16,684 bases of DNA from NCBI GenBank assembly GCA_028708585.1, contig JAQVYO010000022.1, forward strand, positions 1 to 16,684. Direction: 5' to 3'. Numbering within the stretch: the stretch's first letter is position 1; each line of letters opens with the position of its first letter. Positions 7,401 through 14,028 of this stretch are shown here, piece after piece. Source of the stretch: Oscillospiraceae bacterium (GTDB lineage: Bacteria > Bacillota > Clostridia > Oscillospirales > Oscillospiraceae). A program made the position numbers and the translations under genes. Under the pieces are notes generated by a model. That model ran no database searches, was not told the origin of the DNA, and saw only the letters and a list, made by a program, of their open reading frames with translations.

Positions 7401-10042
7401 AGGCCGTTACCGAAACGGCCACAATGCGCCTCAGCGACGGCACATCAAGCCTGCGCAAGCCGATTTCTATCGTCATTTATCCATCAGGAAACCCGGCGAA
7501 AGCCCTGATGGACGGAATCGCCGCAACATATGTCAGCAATTCCGGCGAATGGAATGTCTTTGACATGGCGGCATATAAGGCTCTTTATCCTGCCGCAGCC
7601 GGCACGAGCGAGTCCGCGCGGCAAAACTACCTAAACCTCACCATAAACGCGCTGGCTGGCAAAACCGCTCTTTCCACCGATCGGGCAAAGGCGGAAATTA
7701 TTCTGAACGCCCTTGGATGCGACAGCACCCGGCTGAGCGCCTTTGATTCACAGGAATCGTATGATAACGCCGCCGCGCTGCGGAAAATGAACCTTGGCGG
7801 CAGCTGTTATGCTGCGCCGTGGATCCTTCTTGCCGATCAGCAGGGTAATGTGCAGCTTTCCGGCGCGCAGAGAAAGAACATGGTCAACCTGCTTCTTTGC
7901 AATCAAGGGGAAAACGGTCTGTTTTACTCGATCTGGGGCAACGAAAAATATGATGATGTAGACACCACCGGCACGGCGCTGGCCGCGCTTGCCCGTTTTT
8001 ACCTTGCGGAAGACGACAGCCTTGGCGTAAAGGCAGGGGTGAACACGTTTGTCAACAAGGCCATCGATGGTCTGAAGCAGGCGCAGGGCGCCAACGGATC
8101 CTATGGCAACATCAATTCGGACGCCATGGTCATCATCGGGCTTGCCGCCTTGGGCCAAAACCCCGCCGATTTCATCAAAAACGGCTGTACGCTGGCTGAT
8201 GCGCCCCTGCTTTATGCCAATAAGGCCGGAAACGGCTTTACCTCACCCTATCTCTCGGGTGCGCAGGGCGAAAAGGCGGCGGCTCTGGCGACCGAACAGG
8301 GATTCCGCGCCTTGGTCGCCCTGGATGGCCTGAACAAAAACGCCGGTAAAGCCTTCAATATTTACGATGCTGGCTCCTGGAACGCGCCGGGAGCGCGGCA
8401 GCCGGCGCAGGCGAACGATCAGGGAACCCCGGAGGTGACTCCCGGCGGAGGCGCCGAACCAGGGACTGGAAGCGAGGCGGCCGCCAACATTCTTGTCGGC
8501 TTCACCCTCACAGCAGGGGAGGGCAACGACTGGATCTCCTCCTCCAGCTTTACAGTTGGAAAAGGCTCTACCGTCTGCCAGCTGTTTGCCAAGGTTCTTG
8601 CGGATCATGACATGACAAGTGTCGGCGCCGATAAAGGCTATGTGCAGTCGATCAGCAAAAATGGCCTGACGCTGGCTCAATTTGATCAGGGTCCCCGCAG
8701 CGGCTGGATCTATAAGGTAAATGGGGCGACGCCCGCGGTTGGCATTCAGGATTACACGCTTCAGCAGGGCGATCAGGTGCTTTTCTATTATACAAAAGAC
8801 TGGAGCGCGGAACCAGGAGCCAGCCCCTGGGGACCTTCTCCCTCTGTGCCTGGGATGCCCGCCCAGCCCGATGATCCGAGCCGCCTGACTCCGGCTGTTA
8901 CCGCGAAAAACGGCTTTGCGGAGCTTTTCGTCAGCGCCTCTGATATGAGTGCGGCGATTGCAGGCGCGAAGGGAAAAGAAAGCGGCGATATCGTCATTGA
9001 GCCGGTTGTCAGCGGGAAGGCCATAAAGGCAGCCGTAGAGTTGCCGAAGGCATCTGTTTCCGCCATCGGCTTGGATACCGGCGCCAATCTGACGGTCCGC
9101 ACTCCCGTGGGCGGCGTGACCATTCCGAACGGCGCGCTTGCCTCCCTGGCGGCTCAGGCCGCCGGCAGCACGATTACCGTTTCCGTTGAAGCGGTGGAAA
9201 CAAAGTCCCTGACCGCCGAACAGCAAAAGCTGGCGGGCAACGGCGCGGTGTTCGCCGTCTCCATCACAAGCGGCGGCCAAACAATCAGCGGCTTTGGCGG
9301 CAAAGCTATCGCCGTTTCCCTGCCCTATACGCTGAAAACCGGCGAGACGGCCGAAAGCGTCGCGGTTTGGCAGCTGGACGATGCCGGTAAGCTCACGCGC
9401 ATGGCCTGCACCTATGATAAAACAACGGGTCTTGTCGCCTTTTCCACCACGCATCTTTTCCATTATGTGGTGGGCTATAACGGATGGACGCATTCTTTTA
9501 CCGATGTAAAAGAGGAAAATTGGTTCTATGACGCGGTAAAGTACATGGTGCAGAAGGAACTTTTCACCGGAACCTCAGCCACGGCCTTCCGACCGGACGC
9601 CGGCATGACCCGCGCTATGCTGGTGACGGTGCTCTACCGCTTGGAGGGCAGTCCCGCGGTCACGGCGGCAAATACCTTCACCGATGTAAAGGCCGGCGCA
9701 TGGTACGCCGACGCGCTTCTCTGGGCCGGCAAAAACGGCATTGTCAGCGGTTACGGCGGCGGCCTGTTCGGAACGGACGACCCCATCACCCGGGAACAAA
9801 TGGCGGCGATCCTGTATCGCTACGCGGGCTGTAAAGCATACGATACTGCCGCGGCAAACGACCTTTCGGGCTACATCGACGCGAAAGAGATCAGCACATG
9901 GGCGCTGGACGCCATGACATGGGCCAACGCCGAGGAACTCTGCACCGGGCGCACGGCGAATACCCTCGTCCCGGCCGGCAAGGCCACCCGCGCCGAGGCC
10001 GCCGCTATCCTTATGAGATTCATGGAAGGCGTCGTAAAATAA
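4412..10042 (+). CDS. SLH-anchored surface protein with transcobalamin-like module (putative B12 capture)
   Basis: A 1876-residue secreted, wall-anchored protein. A clear signal peptide (residues 1-30, cleavage after AALA) is followed by a first GLUG-type beta-helical block (about 45-355; repeats such as YTGGLVGDISGS and YAGGLLGRA). Three PEGA-like beta segments follow (about 360-593), then a second GLUG block (about 594-920), an Ig-like linker domain (about 925-1027), an alpha/alpha-toroid (about 1031-1320), a DUF4430/transcobalamin C-terminal-like domain (about 1358-1464), a pre-SLH beta domain (about 1490-1690) and three SLH repeats (about 1694-1752, 1754-1808, 1819-1876). SLH repeats bind pyruvylated secondary wall polymers. 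The toroid plus DUF4430 pair matches the architecture of intrinsic factor/transcobalamin. The gene follows a cobalamin riboswitch and ends at a strong terminator, so it is a single-gene unit. B12 binding is inferred; secretion and anchoring are seen directly. DUF4430 also occurs in other surface proteins, so another ligand is possible. Confidence 0.92.
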   Translation: MRTQHTLGRLLSLLLLLVMLSGMLPAAALAGEADGPVSPTATGTVVLSEPQDLSDLAGKEITGAVELANDIDMTGRPMTPIKALIGLFEGNGYTISNLSISGEIPGRDYGPAGAGLIAFLSGTVQNLTLDHFSISGSTGTNAAVGAFAGLVDAGEARLIRCGVTGNSAVSGASSGSSCYTGGLVGDISGSDTHLFLTECYNEGSVTSASYAGGLLGRAAYGAGITMENCYALGDVNASASTSYAGGILGFGNNSFTVSASNVYVGGKVTGANKNGFAYVSRYGTKTVSLTNCYYDSTKNPDPSAYSKFEPVPGNSSCLAGTMTAKATADFAALAESLGKAFVHAGAYPVLAWTQALGTANRGLTFTVPGASAVRLEKGGRSYPLTKNGDVFTAAGLDSGAYAYYAISGDTTKDNAEGTLIIGRADKEARVTLPEKAIETKISVSPSDAKLTLQSGGNVIEPENRANDVYTYALMSGAYRYTAEAFGYEPSSGSIEVPGDGTSISVALTALPAAAVTFTVDCGEETPAVTVYPKDNLSFEMRHAKDNSLLFNLPAGGYLYEVKAPGYKPASGSFEVAGTDAVSLPAVSLEANPVWDGTQTNGLKGKGTQADPFRISNGRELAHFADTVNDILQEKNAQYANAYVELTGNIDLGDISWTPIGKNSVSPFKGRFDGKGHTIRGLNVEKSYAYYGLFGCLTDAAVENLTVAGEIYCPEPYGLAGGLSGAAKGNVTVRNCANLATVSSLARGSGGIGGLIGSYDDNVEYKWQNVRLLIENSYNAGLILATGSDADAAVGGLVGANKNCVQLANCYNIGLIHAPGLRAGGLLGDAGWQTGDDYYPSLTSCYNAGQVTGLAGKTFALYSKGTIAQSRVQNCYALENAAPAVHNGVRTVSADELKTLSLGGSWAQDDAKNKGFPYLTGAAPAVLSAALKTEADQYGDVLSFSSSAKRDDTLDLAAGAVSSGITVTFGQNADDMQKGYLDFSGGKVKLAKINEGKEAVTETATMRLSDGTSSLRKPISIVIYPSGNPAKALMDGIAATYVSNSGEWNVFDMAAYKALYPAAAGTSESARQNYLNLTINALAGKTALSTDRAKAEIILNALGCDSTRLSAFDSQESYDNAAALRKMNLGGSCYAAPWILLADQQGNVQLSGAQRKNMVNLLLCNQGENGLFYSIWGNEKYDDVDTTGTALAALARFYLAEDDSLGVKAGVNTFVNKAIDGLKQAQGANGSYGNINSDAMVIIGLAALGQNPADFIKNGCTLADAPLLYANKAGNGFTSPYLSGAQGEKAAALATEQGFRALVALDGLNKNAGKAFNIYDAGSWNAPGARQPAQANDQGTPEVTPGGGAEPGTGSEAAANILVGFTLTAGEGNDWISSSSFTVGKGSTVCQLFAKVLADHDMTSVGADKGYVQSISKNGLTLAQFDQGPRSGWIYKVNGATPAVGIQDYTLQQGDQVLFYYTKDWSAEPGASPWGPSPSVPGMPAQPDDPSRLTPAVTAKNGFAELFVSASDMSAAIAGAKGKESGDIVIEPVVSGKAIKAAVELPKASVSAIGLDTGANLTVRTPVGGVTIPNGALASLAAQAAGSTITVSVEAVETKSLTAEQQKLAGNGAVFAVSITSGGQTISGFGGKAIAVSLPYTLKTGETAESVAVWQLDDAGKLTRMACTYDKTTGLVAFSTTHLFHYVVGYNGWTHSFTDVKEENWFYDAVKYMVQKELFTGTSATAFRPDAGMTRAMLVTVLYRLEGSPAVTAANTFTDVKAGAWYADALLWAGKNGIVSGYGGGLFGTDDPITREQMAAILYRYAGCKAYDTAAANDLSGYIDAKEISTWALDAMTWANAEELCTGRTANTLVPAGKATRAEAAAILMRFMEGVVK
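7502..8803 (+). other. alpha/alpha-toroid plus DUF4430 domain pair (candidate cobalamin-binding module)
   Basis: Within the large surface protein. The toroid part has helical-pair repeats of the terpenoid-cyclase/transcobalamin-alpha type. Examples are GEWNVFDMAAYK, LNLTINALAGKT, DVDTTGTALAALARF, then QGANGSYGNINSDAMVIIGL, and finally ATEQGFRALVALDGL. A Pro/Gly-rich linker (about residues 1325-1357) leads to the DUF4430 part. This has the family signatures of a start KGSTVCQLFAKVL, then GYVQSISKNG, GWIYKVNG, and a final GDQVLFYYTKDW. In vertebrate carriers B12 is held between an alpha6/alpha6 barrel and a small beta domain of this type. Contact residues cannot be judged without a structural alignment. 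Confidence 0.75.
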
Positions 10043-10064
10043 TCCATCGCGGACAAATCGCGCG

Positions 10065-10102
10065 GCGCTGGGAGAAATTTTCCCCCAGCGCTGTGTTTTT
10101 TT
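10065..10102 (+). terminator. intrinsic terminator after the surface-protein gene
   Basis: GCGCTGGG (10065-10072) pairs with CCCAGCGC (10084-10091), with further inner pairing of the GAGAAA/TTTTC bases. TGTG and a run of seven T (10096-10102) follow. It lies 22 nt after the stop codon and isolates the riboswitch-controlled gene from the coaB operon. Confidence 0.9.
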
Positions 10103-10182
10103 GTTTCCCCGTCAGCGGTTTGCCATGTGGGCAAGACCTGCGAGGGCCGCCGCCGTTTCTTGCGGGGATACATGAAATTCTA

Positions 10183-10211
10183 TTGACAAAAAAGACAAAA
10201 AAGGCTATGCT
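10183..10211 (+). promoter_or_regulatory. sigma-A type promoter of the coaB-coaC operon
   Basis: Perfect -35 TTGACA (10183-10188), a 17-bp spacer, and -10 TATGCT (10206-10211). It lies about 90 nt before the first gene. No operator or riboswitch is evident in the short leader. Confidence 0.85.
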
Positions 10212-10289
10212 TTGCGTATCCAACCGGTATTTTTTGCGGAAGATCCACGGACCGTATCCTAAATAAGGGGCACGTCTGGACAAAGCGAA

Positions 10290-10306
10290 GGAGGAAGATC
10301 CAGCTG
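10290..10306 (+). promoter_or_regulatory. RBS and probable CTG start of coaB
   Basis: GGAGG at 10290-10294, a 9-nt spacer, then CTG at 10304-10306. No in-frame ATG or GTG lies near the RBS. The codons after CTG read NILITAGGT, the expected CoaB start. Position and protein conservation therefore agree on a rare CTG initiation codon. Confidence 0.6.
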
Positions 10307-11092
10307 AATATTTTGATTACCGCGGGGGGCACGACGGAACAGATCGACCAGGTGCGCGGTATTACCAATCAGTCCACCGGATCTTTGGGACGCGCCATTG
10401 CGGAAGCGTTCCTGCGGCGCGGCGAAGTGAGAAAGATCTATTATATCTGCGGGAAATCCGCCGTTTTGCCCCAAGAGCTGGAACGGGTGGAGATTCTCCG
10501 TATTTTAAATGTGGAGGACTTAAAAAACGAAGTGACAAGGCTTCTGCTGGAGCAGCGCCTGGACGGAGTTGTCCACTGCATGGCGGTAAGCGATTACGCT
10601 GTTTTTTCTGTGACCTCCACCGCTATTGTGGAGGAACAGATGCGGCGCAGGCTGAAGGAGCTTTGCCCCTCCGAACCGGACTATGAGCAAAAGGCGTCCG
10701 CCGCTGCCGGCGCGTGCCTTCTGCACCAAAACGATCTTGCCAAGAGCGGGAAAATCAGCTCGGATATGGACGACCTGGTGGTGGTGATGAAACGGACCCC
10801 CAAAATTATCGGTTTGTTTCAGCAACTGCAGCCGGAAGCCGTTTTAGTAGGGTTTAAGCTTTTAAACCGGGTGCCGGCGGAAACGCTGCGGAAGGCGGGC
10901 TTTGACCTGATGCGAAAAAATTCCTGCGACTTTGTTTTCGCAAACGATCTGGCGGAGGTTTCACCGGAGGACCATAAGGGGTATTTTCTGTGCCGCGACC
11001 TGAGCTGGGAGCGGGTGTCCGGCCGGGAGAATATTGCGGATCTGATTGCTTCTCAGGTCCTAATGGAAGCAAAGAAACGGGGAGGCGAATAG
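10304..11092 (+). CDS. coaB: phosphopantothenate--cysteine ligase
   Basis: Joins cysteine to 4'-phosphopantothenate in coenzyme A synthesis. This is the stand-alone CoaB type known from streptococci and other Firmicutes, not the fused CoaBC. Motifs: NILITAGGTTEQIDQVRGIT at the N-terminus, STGSLGRAIAE, HCMAVSDYAV, the KISS segment with KRTPKIIGL, VGFKLL, and FVFANDL near the end. The family-typical N-terminus M-N-I-L-I-T-A-G-G-T is recovered only if translation starts at CTG 10304, which stands 9 nt after GGAGG (10290-10294). The first conventional alternative is TTG at 10313, 18 nt after that RBS. The product is 262 residues. The stop is one base before the coaC ATG, so the two are translated together. 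Confidence 0.92.
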   Translation: MNILITAGGTTEQIDQVRGITNQSTGSLGRAIAEAFLRRGEVRKIYYICGKSAVLPQELERVEILRILNVEDLKNEVTRLLLEQRLDGVVHCMAVSDYAVFSVTSTAIVEEQMRRRLKELCPSEPDYEQKASAAAGACLLHQNDLAKSGKISSDMDDLVVVMKRTPKIIGLFQQLQPEAVLVGFKLLNRVPAETLRKAGFDLMRKNSCDFVFANDLAEVSPEDHKGYFLCRDLSWERVSGRENIADLIASQVLMEAKKRGGE

Positions 11093-11093
11093 A

Positions 11094-11636
11094 ATGGGGA
11101 CCGTCCTTCTGGGGGTAACCGGCAGCATTGCGGCCTATAAAGCGGCGGACATTGCAAACCAGCTGGCGAAGAGGTCGCTGGCGGTGGATGTGGTGATGAC
11201 CCAAGGCGCCTGCCGGTTCATTACGCCGCTGACCTTTCAGTCTTTGACTAAGCGAAAAGTATATACGGAGCTGTTTGAGGAATATGTGCCCAGCAGCGTG
11301 CAGCATATTTCCCTGGCCAAGCGGGCGGATTTGTGCCTTATTGCCCCGGCCACGGCCAACTTTATCGGCAAGCTGGCCGGAGGGATCGGAGACGATTTGT
11401 TGACCACTGTGATGATGGCGGTGCAGGGTGTTCCCGTGTATATCTGCCCCGCCATGAACACCAATATGTATTTCAATCCCATCGTCCAGGAAAATATCCG
11501 GCGGCTGGAGAGCGATGGATACCGGTTTATCGAGCCGAAAGAAAGCCTTTTGGCCTGCGGGGATTTGGGCAAAGGAGCCCTGGCGGATGTAGATTTGATT
11601 GTAAACACGGCTTTGCGCAGTCTGGGTGCGCAGTAA
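11094..11636 (+). CDS. coaC: phosphopantothenoylcysteine decarboxylase
   Basis: A 180-residue FMN-dependent decarboxylase that converts 4'-phosphopantothenoylcysteine to 4'-phosphopantetheine, the step after CoaB. It belongs to the HFCD flavoprotein family (CoaC/EpiD/Dfp). Seen: GVTGSIAAYKA at the N-terminus (FMN binding), catalytic His71 in VQHISLAKRA, PATANFIGKLAGGIGDDLL, the substrate-binding PAMNTNMY motif with Asn122, and the C-terminal ACGDLGKGAL with Cys155, the residue known to reduce the enethiol intermediate. All key residues are present, so the protein should be active. It begins one base after the coaB stop. Confidence 0.95.
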   Translation: MGTVLLGVTGSIAAYKAADIANQLAKRSLAVDVVMTQGACRFITPLTFQSLTKRKVYTELFEEYVPSSVQHISLAKRADLCLIAPATANFIGKLAGGIGDDLLTTVMMAVQGVPVYICPAMNTNMYFNPIVQENIRRLESDGYRFIEPKESLLACGDLGKGALADVDLIVNTALRSLGAQ

Positions 11637-11652
11637 GCGTCTGGGGGACAGA

Positions 11653-12675
11653 ATGAAGGAAATTTCAATTGCGGAAATTGAGGGCTTTCGGATCGGCCAT
11701 GCCCAGGACCGGGGGGCGGCTACAGGCTGCACGGTGGTGATCTGCGAAAGGGGCGCGGTGACTGGCGTGGATGTGCGGGGCGGCTCCCCGGGCACCCGGG
11801 ATACCGACGCGCTGAATCCCGTTAACAACCGGCAGGAAGTGCACGCCGTTTTGCTGGCCGGGGGCAGCTCCTTTGGGCTGGACGCGGCGGGCGGCGTGAT
11901 GCGCTATCTGGAAGAGCGCGGTATTGGCAGGGACGTTCAGGTGACGAAAGTGCCAAACGTCTGCGGGGCAATTTTGTTTGATCTAAAGTGCGGCGGACAC
12001 AAGGTCCGGCCGGACGCCCGCATGGGATATCTGGCCTGTGAGCACGCATCTGCGGGGAGCCCCGGCCAGGGCAGCGTGGGAGCCGGAACCGGCGCCACCG
12101 TTGGAAAAATTTTGGGCAGGAAATTTGCCATGAAAGGCGGCGTGGGAAGCGCGGCCTATGAAGTGGGGGCGCTCCGGGTGGGCGCGGTGATGGCGGTGAA
12201 CTGCGTTGGAGACGTTTACGACGGGGAAAGCGGCCGCCTGATCGCCGGCGTCCGGGGCGCGGACGGGCGCACCCTTTTAGGCTCTGAAAACGTGATTTTG
12301 GGCAATTATCAAAACAGAGCGGATGTATTCAGCGGCAAAGCCGCGGAAATTTACAGCGCCGGCCGGAGAGACCTGATGAATGGGAACACGGTGATCGGCT
12401 GTGTGATTACAAACGCCAAGCTGGAAAAGGTTCAGGCGGCAAAGCTTTCCTCCATCAGCCAAAACGGAATTGCCAGAGCCGTCCGGCCCGCCCATTCTAT
12501 GTTTGACGGGGACACCATTTTTGCCATGTGTTCGGGGGAGGTAAGGGCCAGCTTTGACGCCGTGGGTATTTTGGCTGCCAAGGCGGTGGAGCGGGCTATT
12601 GTTTCCGCTATCCTCCATGCGGACGGCTTGGCGGGATACCCATCCTTCCGGGAACTGGAAAAAATCGTCCTCTGA
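11653..12675 (+). CDS. P1-family (S58) self-processing aminopeptidase
   Basis: A 340-residue member of the DmpA/BapA/NylC N-terminal-nucleophile hydrolase family (peptidase family S58). These are made as one chain and cut themselves to expose the catalytic residue; known members release N-terminal D-, L- or beta-amino acids or open nylon oligomers. Seen: IGHAQDRGAATGCTVVI, DVRGGSPGTRDTDAL, NPVNNRQEVHAVLLAGGSSFGLDAA, GSVGAGTGATVGK, KGGVGSAAYEVG and VNCVGDVYDG. A late DGDTIFAMCSGE carries Thr288, a candidate nucleophile by analogy to the processing site in this family (inferred). I prefer ATG 11653, which follows GGGGGA by a few bases; the upstream GTG at 11626 would overlap coaC by 11 nt. It is only 16 nt behind coaC and probably in the same operon. 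Confidence 0.9.
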   Translation: MKEISIAEIEGFRIGHAQDRGAATGCTVVICERGAVTGVDVRGGSPGTRDTDALNPVNNRQEVHAVLLAGGSSFGLDAAGGVMRYLEERGIGRDVQVTKVPNVCGAILFDLKCGGHKVRPDARMGYLACEHASAGSPGQGSVGAGTGATVGKILGRKFAMKGGVGSAAYEVGALRVGAVMAVNCVGDVYDGESGRLIAGVRGADGRTLLGSENVILGNYQNRADVFSGKAAEIYSAGRRDLMNGNTVIGCVITNAKLEKVQAAKLSSISQNGIARAVRPAHSMFDGDTIFAMCSGEVRASFDAVGILAAKAVERAIVSAILHADGLAGYPSFRELEKIVL

Positions 12676-12852
12676 CCTTTTGCCTTTTGCAAAAAGGAAA
12701 GAAAACGTGTCCCGAAAAATTCTATTGAAAAAGGGCGCGTTTGGGCGTTGGAGCAGGGCGTCCGTTTTGAAACTGTCCGCAAAGGGGCGCGCTTGTGCAG
12801 AACGCACGGGGCAAGCAAATCTTTATAAGATCATATGGGAGGCATTTAACTT
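12676..12852 (+). other. intergenic gap before the B6 kinase
   Basis: It holds an imperfect hairpin CCTTTTGC/GCAAAAAGG (about 12678-12698) directly after the peptidase stop, which could act as a weak terminator. TTGAAA hexamers at about 12725 and 12767 have no good -10 at 16-18 nt. GGGAGG (12837-12842) is the RBS of the next gene. No small gene is convincing here. Confidence 0.4.
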
Positions 12853-13698
12853 ATGGCAAGGCAGAAACGGGTTGCCGCCATTCATGATATATCCTGTTTT
12901 GGGAAATGTTCGCTGACGGTGGCGCTGCCAATTTTGTCGGCGGCTGGTATAGAAGCCTGCGCCATCCCCACCGCCGTTTTGTCCACGCATACCGGCGTTC
13001 CGGGATATACCTACCGGGATTTAACAGAGGACATTCTGCCCATTATTTCTCACTGGCAGGCGCTTGGACTGCCTTTTGATGCCATTTATACGGGATTTTT
13101 GGGTTCTTTTCAGCAGCTGGATCTGGTTTCGGAGGTGTTCCGGCGCCTGCGTTCAAAGGACACCATGGTGTTGGTGGACCCGGTGATGGGGGATAACGGA
13201 GCGCTTTATCGGACCTTCCCTAAAGAATTTCCCGCCGGCATGCGGCGGCTTTGCGCCCAGGCGGATGTCATTGTACCCAATATGACGGAGGCTTCGCTGC
13301 TGTTGGAGGAACCGTATCAGGAAGGGCCGTATACACCGGCCTATATAAAGCGCCTGCTGCGGGCGCTTTCAGGGCTTGGCCCCCGGAAGGTGGTCCTCAC
13401 CGGGGTCTGTTTTGACCAAAACCAGCTGGGTGCAGCCACGCTGGATGCCGGGACACAAAAGGTAGAATACCTGTTTGAAACACGGGTGGAAGGGTATTAT
13501 CATGGCACCGGGGACATTTTTGCCAGCGTTCTTGCGGCGGCGCTGCTGAAAGGGTGTGATTTGACCGAGGCCGCTTCCGCCGCCGTGGAGTTTACGGCGG
13601 AAAGCATTGCCCGCACAAAAGAAGCGGGAACGGATGTCCGCTTCGGCGTCAATTTTGAAGCGGGCCTTTTGAAGCTTTCCGCTCAGCTGGAGTTATGA
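12853..13698 (+). CDS. pyridoxal/pyridoxine/pyridoxamine kinase
   Basis: A 281-residue ribokinase-superfamily kinase that phosphorylates vitamin B6 vitamers in the pyridoxal 5'-phosphate salvage pathway (PdxY/PdxK group). Seen: HDISCFGKCSLTVALPIL at the N-terminus, IPTAVLSTHTG, YTGFLGSFQQ, VDPVMGDNGALY, IVPNMTEASLLL, and the catalytic anion-hole motif GTGDIFAS with Asp221. The Asp and the preceding glycines are those used for phosphoryl transfer in this family. The start ATG lies 10 nt after GGGAGG. It runs in the same direction as coaB-coaC-peptidase, after a 177-nt gap, so it may have its own promoter. An HMP kinase (ThiD) is less likely: the sequence pattern and length are those of the PdxY type. 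Confidence 0.9.
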   Translation: MARQKRVAAIHDISCFGKCSLTVALPILSAAGIEACAIPTAVLSTHTGVPGYTYRDLTEDILPIISHWQALGLPFDAIYTGFLGSFQQLDLVSEVFRRLRSKDTMVLVDPVMGDNGALYRTFPKEFPAGMRRLCAQADVIVPNMTEASLLLEEPYQEGPYTPAYIKRLLRALSGLGPRKVVLTGVCFDQNQLGAATLDAGTQKVEYLFETRVEGYYHGTGDIFASVLAAALLKGCDLTEAASAAVEFTAESIARTKEAGTDVRFGVNFEAGLLKLSAQLEL

Positions 13699-13764
13699 TT
13701 ATGATAAGGCGGGAAAAGGCGCCGGTTGGAGAAGCGGGGGGATACCAGGAGAGAGAAAACGGCC

Positions 13765-13920
13765 ATCATACGCATCGCCGATTTGATCAAGCGGTTTGAG
13801 AGCGCAAGCGGAAAACCCTGGTTCTGGAGCATATTCATCTGGAAATTCAGAAAGGGGAAATTTTCGGCATCATCGGTGGTATGAGCGGCGCGGGTAAAAG
13901 CGCCTTGGTCCGTCCGGCGC
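13765..13920 (+). pseudogene. decayed MetN-like ABC transporter ATPase (N-terminal fragment)
   Basis: Two adjoining reading frames together give the start of a methionine-importer-type ABC ATPase. Frame 1, from 13765, reads IIRIADLIKRFESASGK. Frame 3, from 13812, reads KTLVLEHIHLEIQKGEIFG and then IIGGMSGAGKSALVR with a recognisable Walker A (GMSGAGKS, about 13878-13901). The switch lies at GGAAAACCC (13810-13818), where one lost A breaks the frame. An extra Gly codon precedes the Walker motif. After ALVR the similarity stops: no Q-loop, signature, Walker B or NIL domain is seen, and no start codon is found in frame. The intact gene would need about 340 codons. This is therefore a deleted, frameshifted relic just downstream of the B6 kinase. 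Confidence 0.75.
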
Positions 13921-13995
13921 ACGTGCCGCCGGGAATGGCGGTCTGGGTTTTACTTCCTCCGTGCGGGGCGGAAAACCTGGGAAGTCTTTTGCGGA

Positions 13996-14014
13996 GGCCT
14001 TTTGGCCAGATTTT
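13996..14014 (+). terminator. weak hairpin GGCC-TTTT-GGCC
   Basis: GGCC (13996-13999) and GGCC (14004-14007) pair around TTTT, with TTTT at 14011-14014. It stands between the convergent B6 kinase/relic and the HAD gene. A 4-bp stem is weak, so this is only a candidate transcription end for the plus strand. Confidence 0.25.
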
Positions 14015-14028
14015 CGTTTGTGCAAGCT

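Noticed and set aside
8243..9493. 416-codon minus-strand open frame
   Set aside because: It is antisense to the DUF4430/pre-SLH part of the surface protein, whose frame has clear domains. The GC-rich codon pattern of the sense gene keeps the antisense frame open.
10854..11828. 324-codon minus-strand open frame
   Set aside because: It is antisense to coaB, coaC and the peptidase, all with complete catalytic motifs on the plus strand. Low-complexity product, no motif seen.
12725..12830. Promoter before the B6 kinase (TTGAAA with TATAAG)
   Set aside because: The spacing between these hexamers is far from 17 nt in every combination tried.
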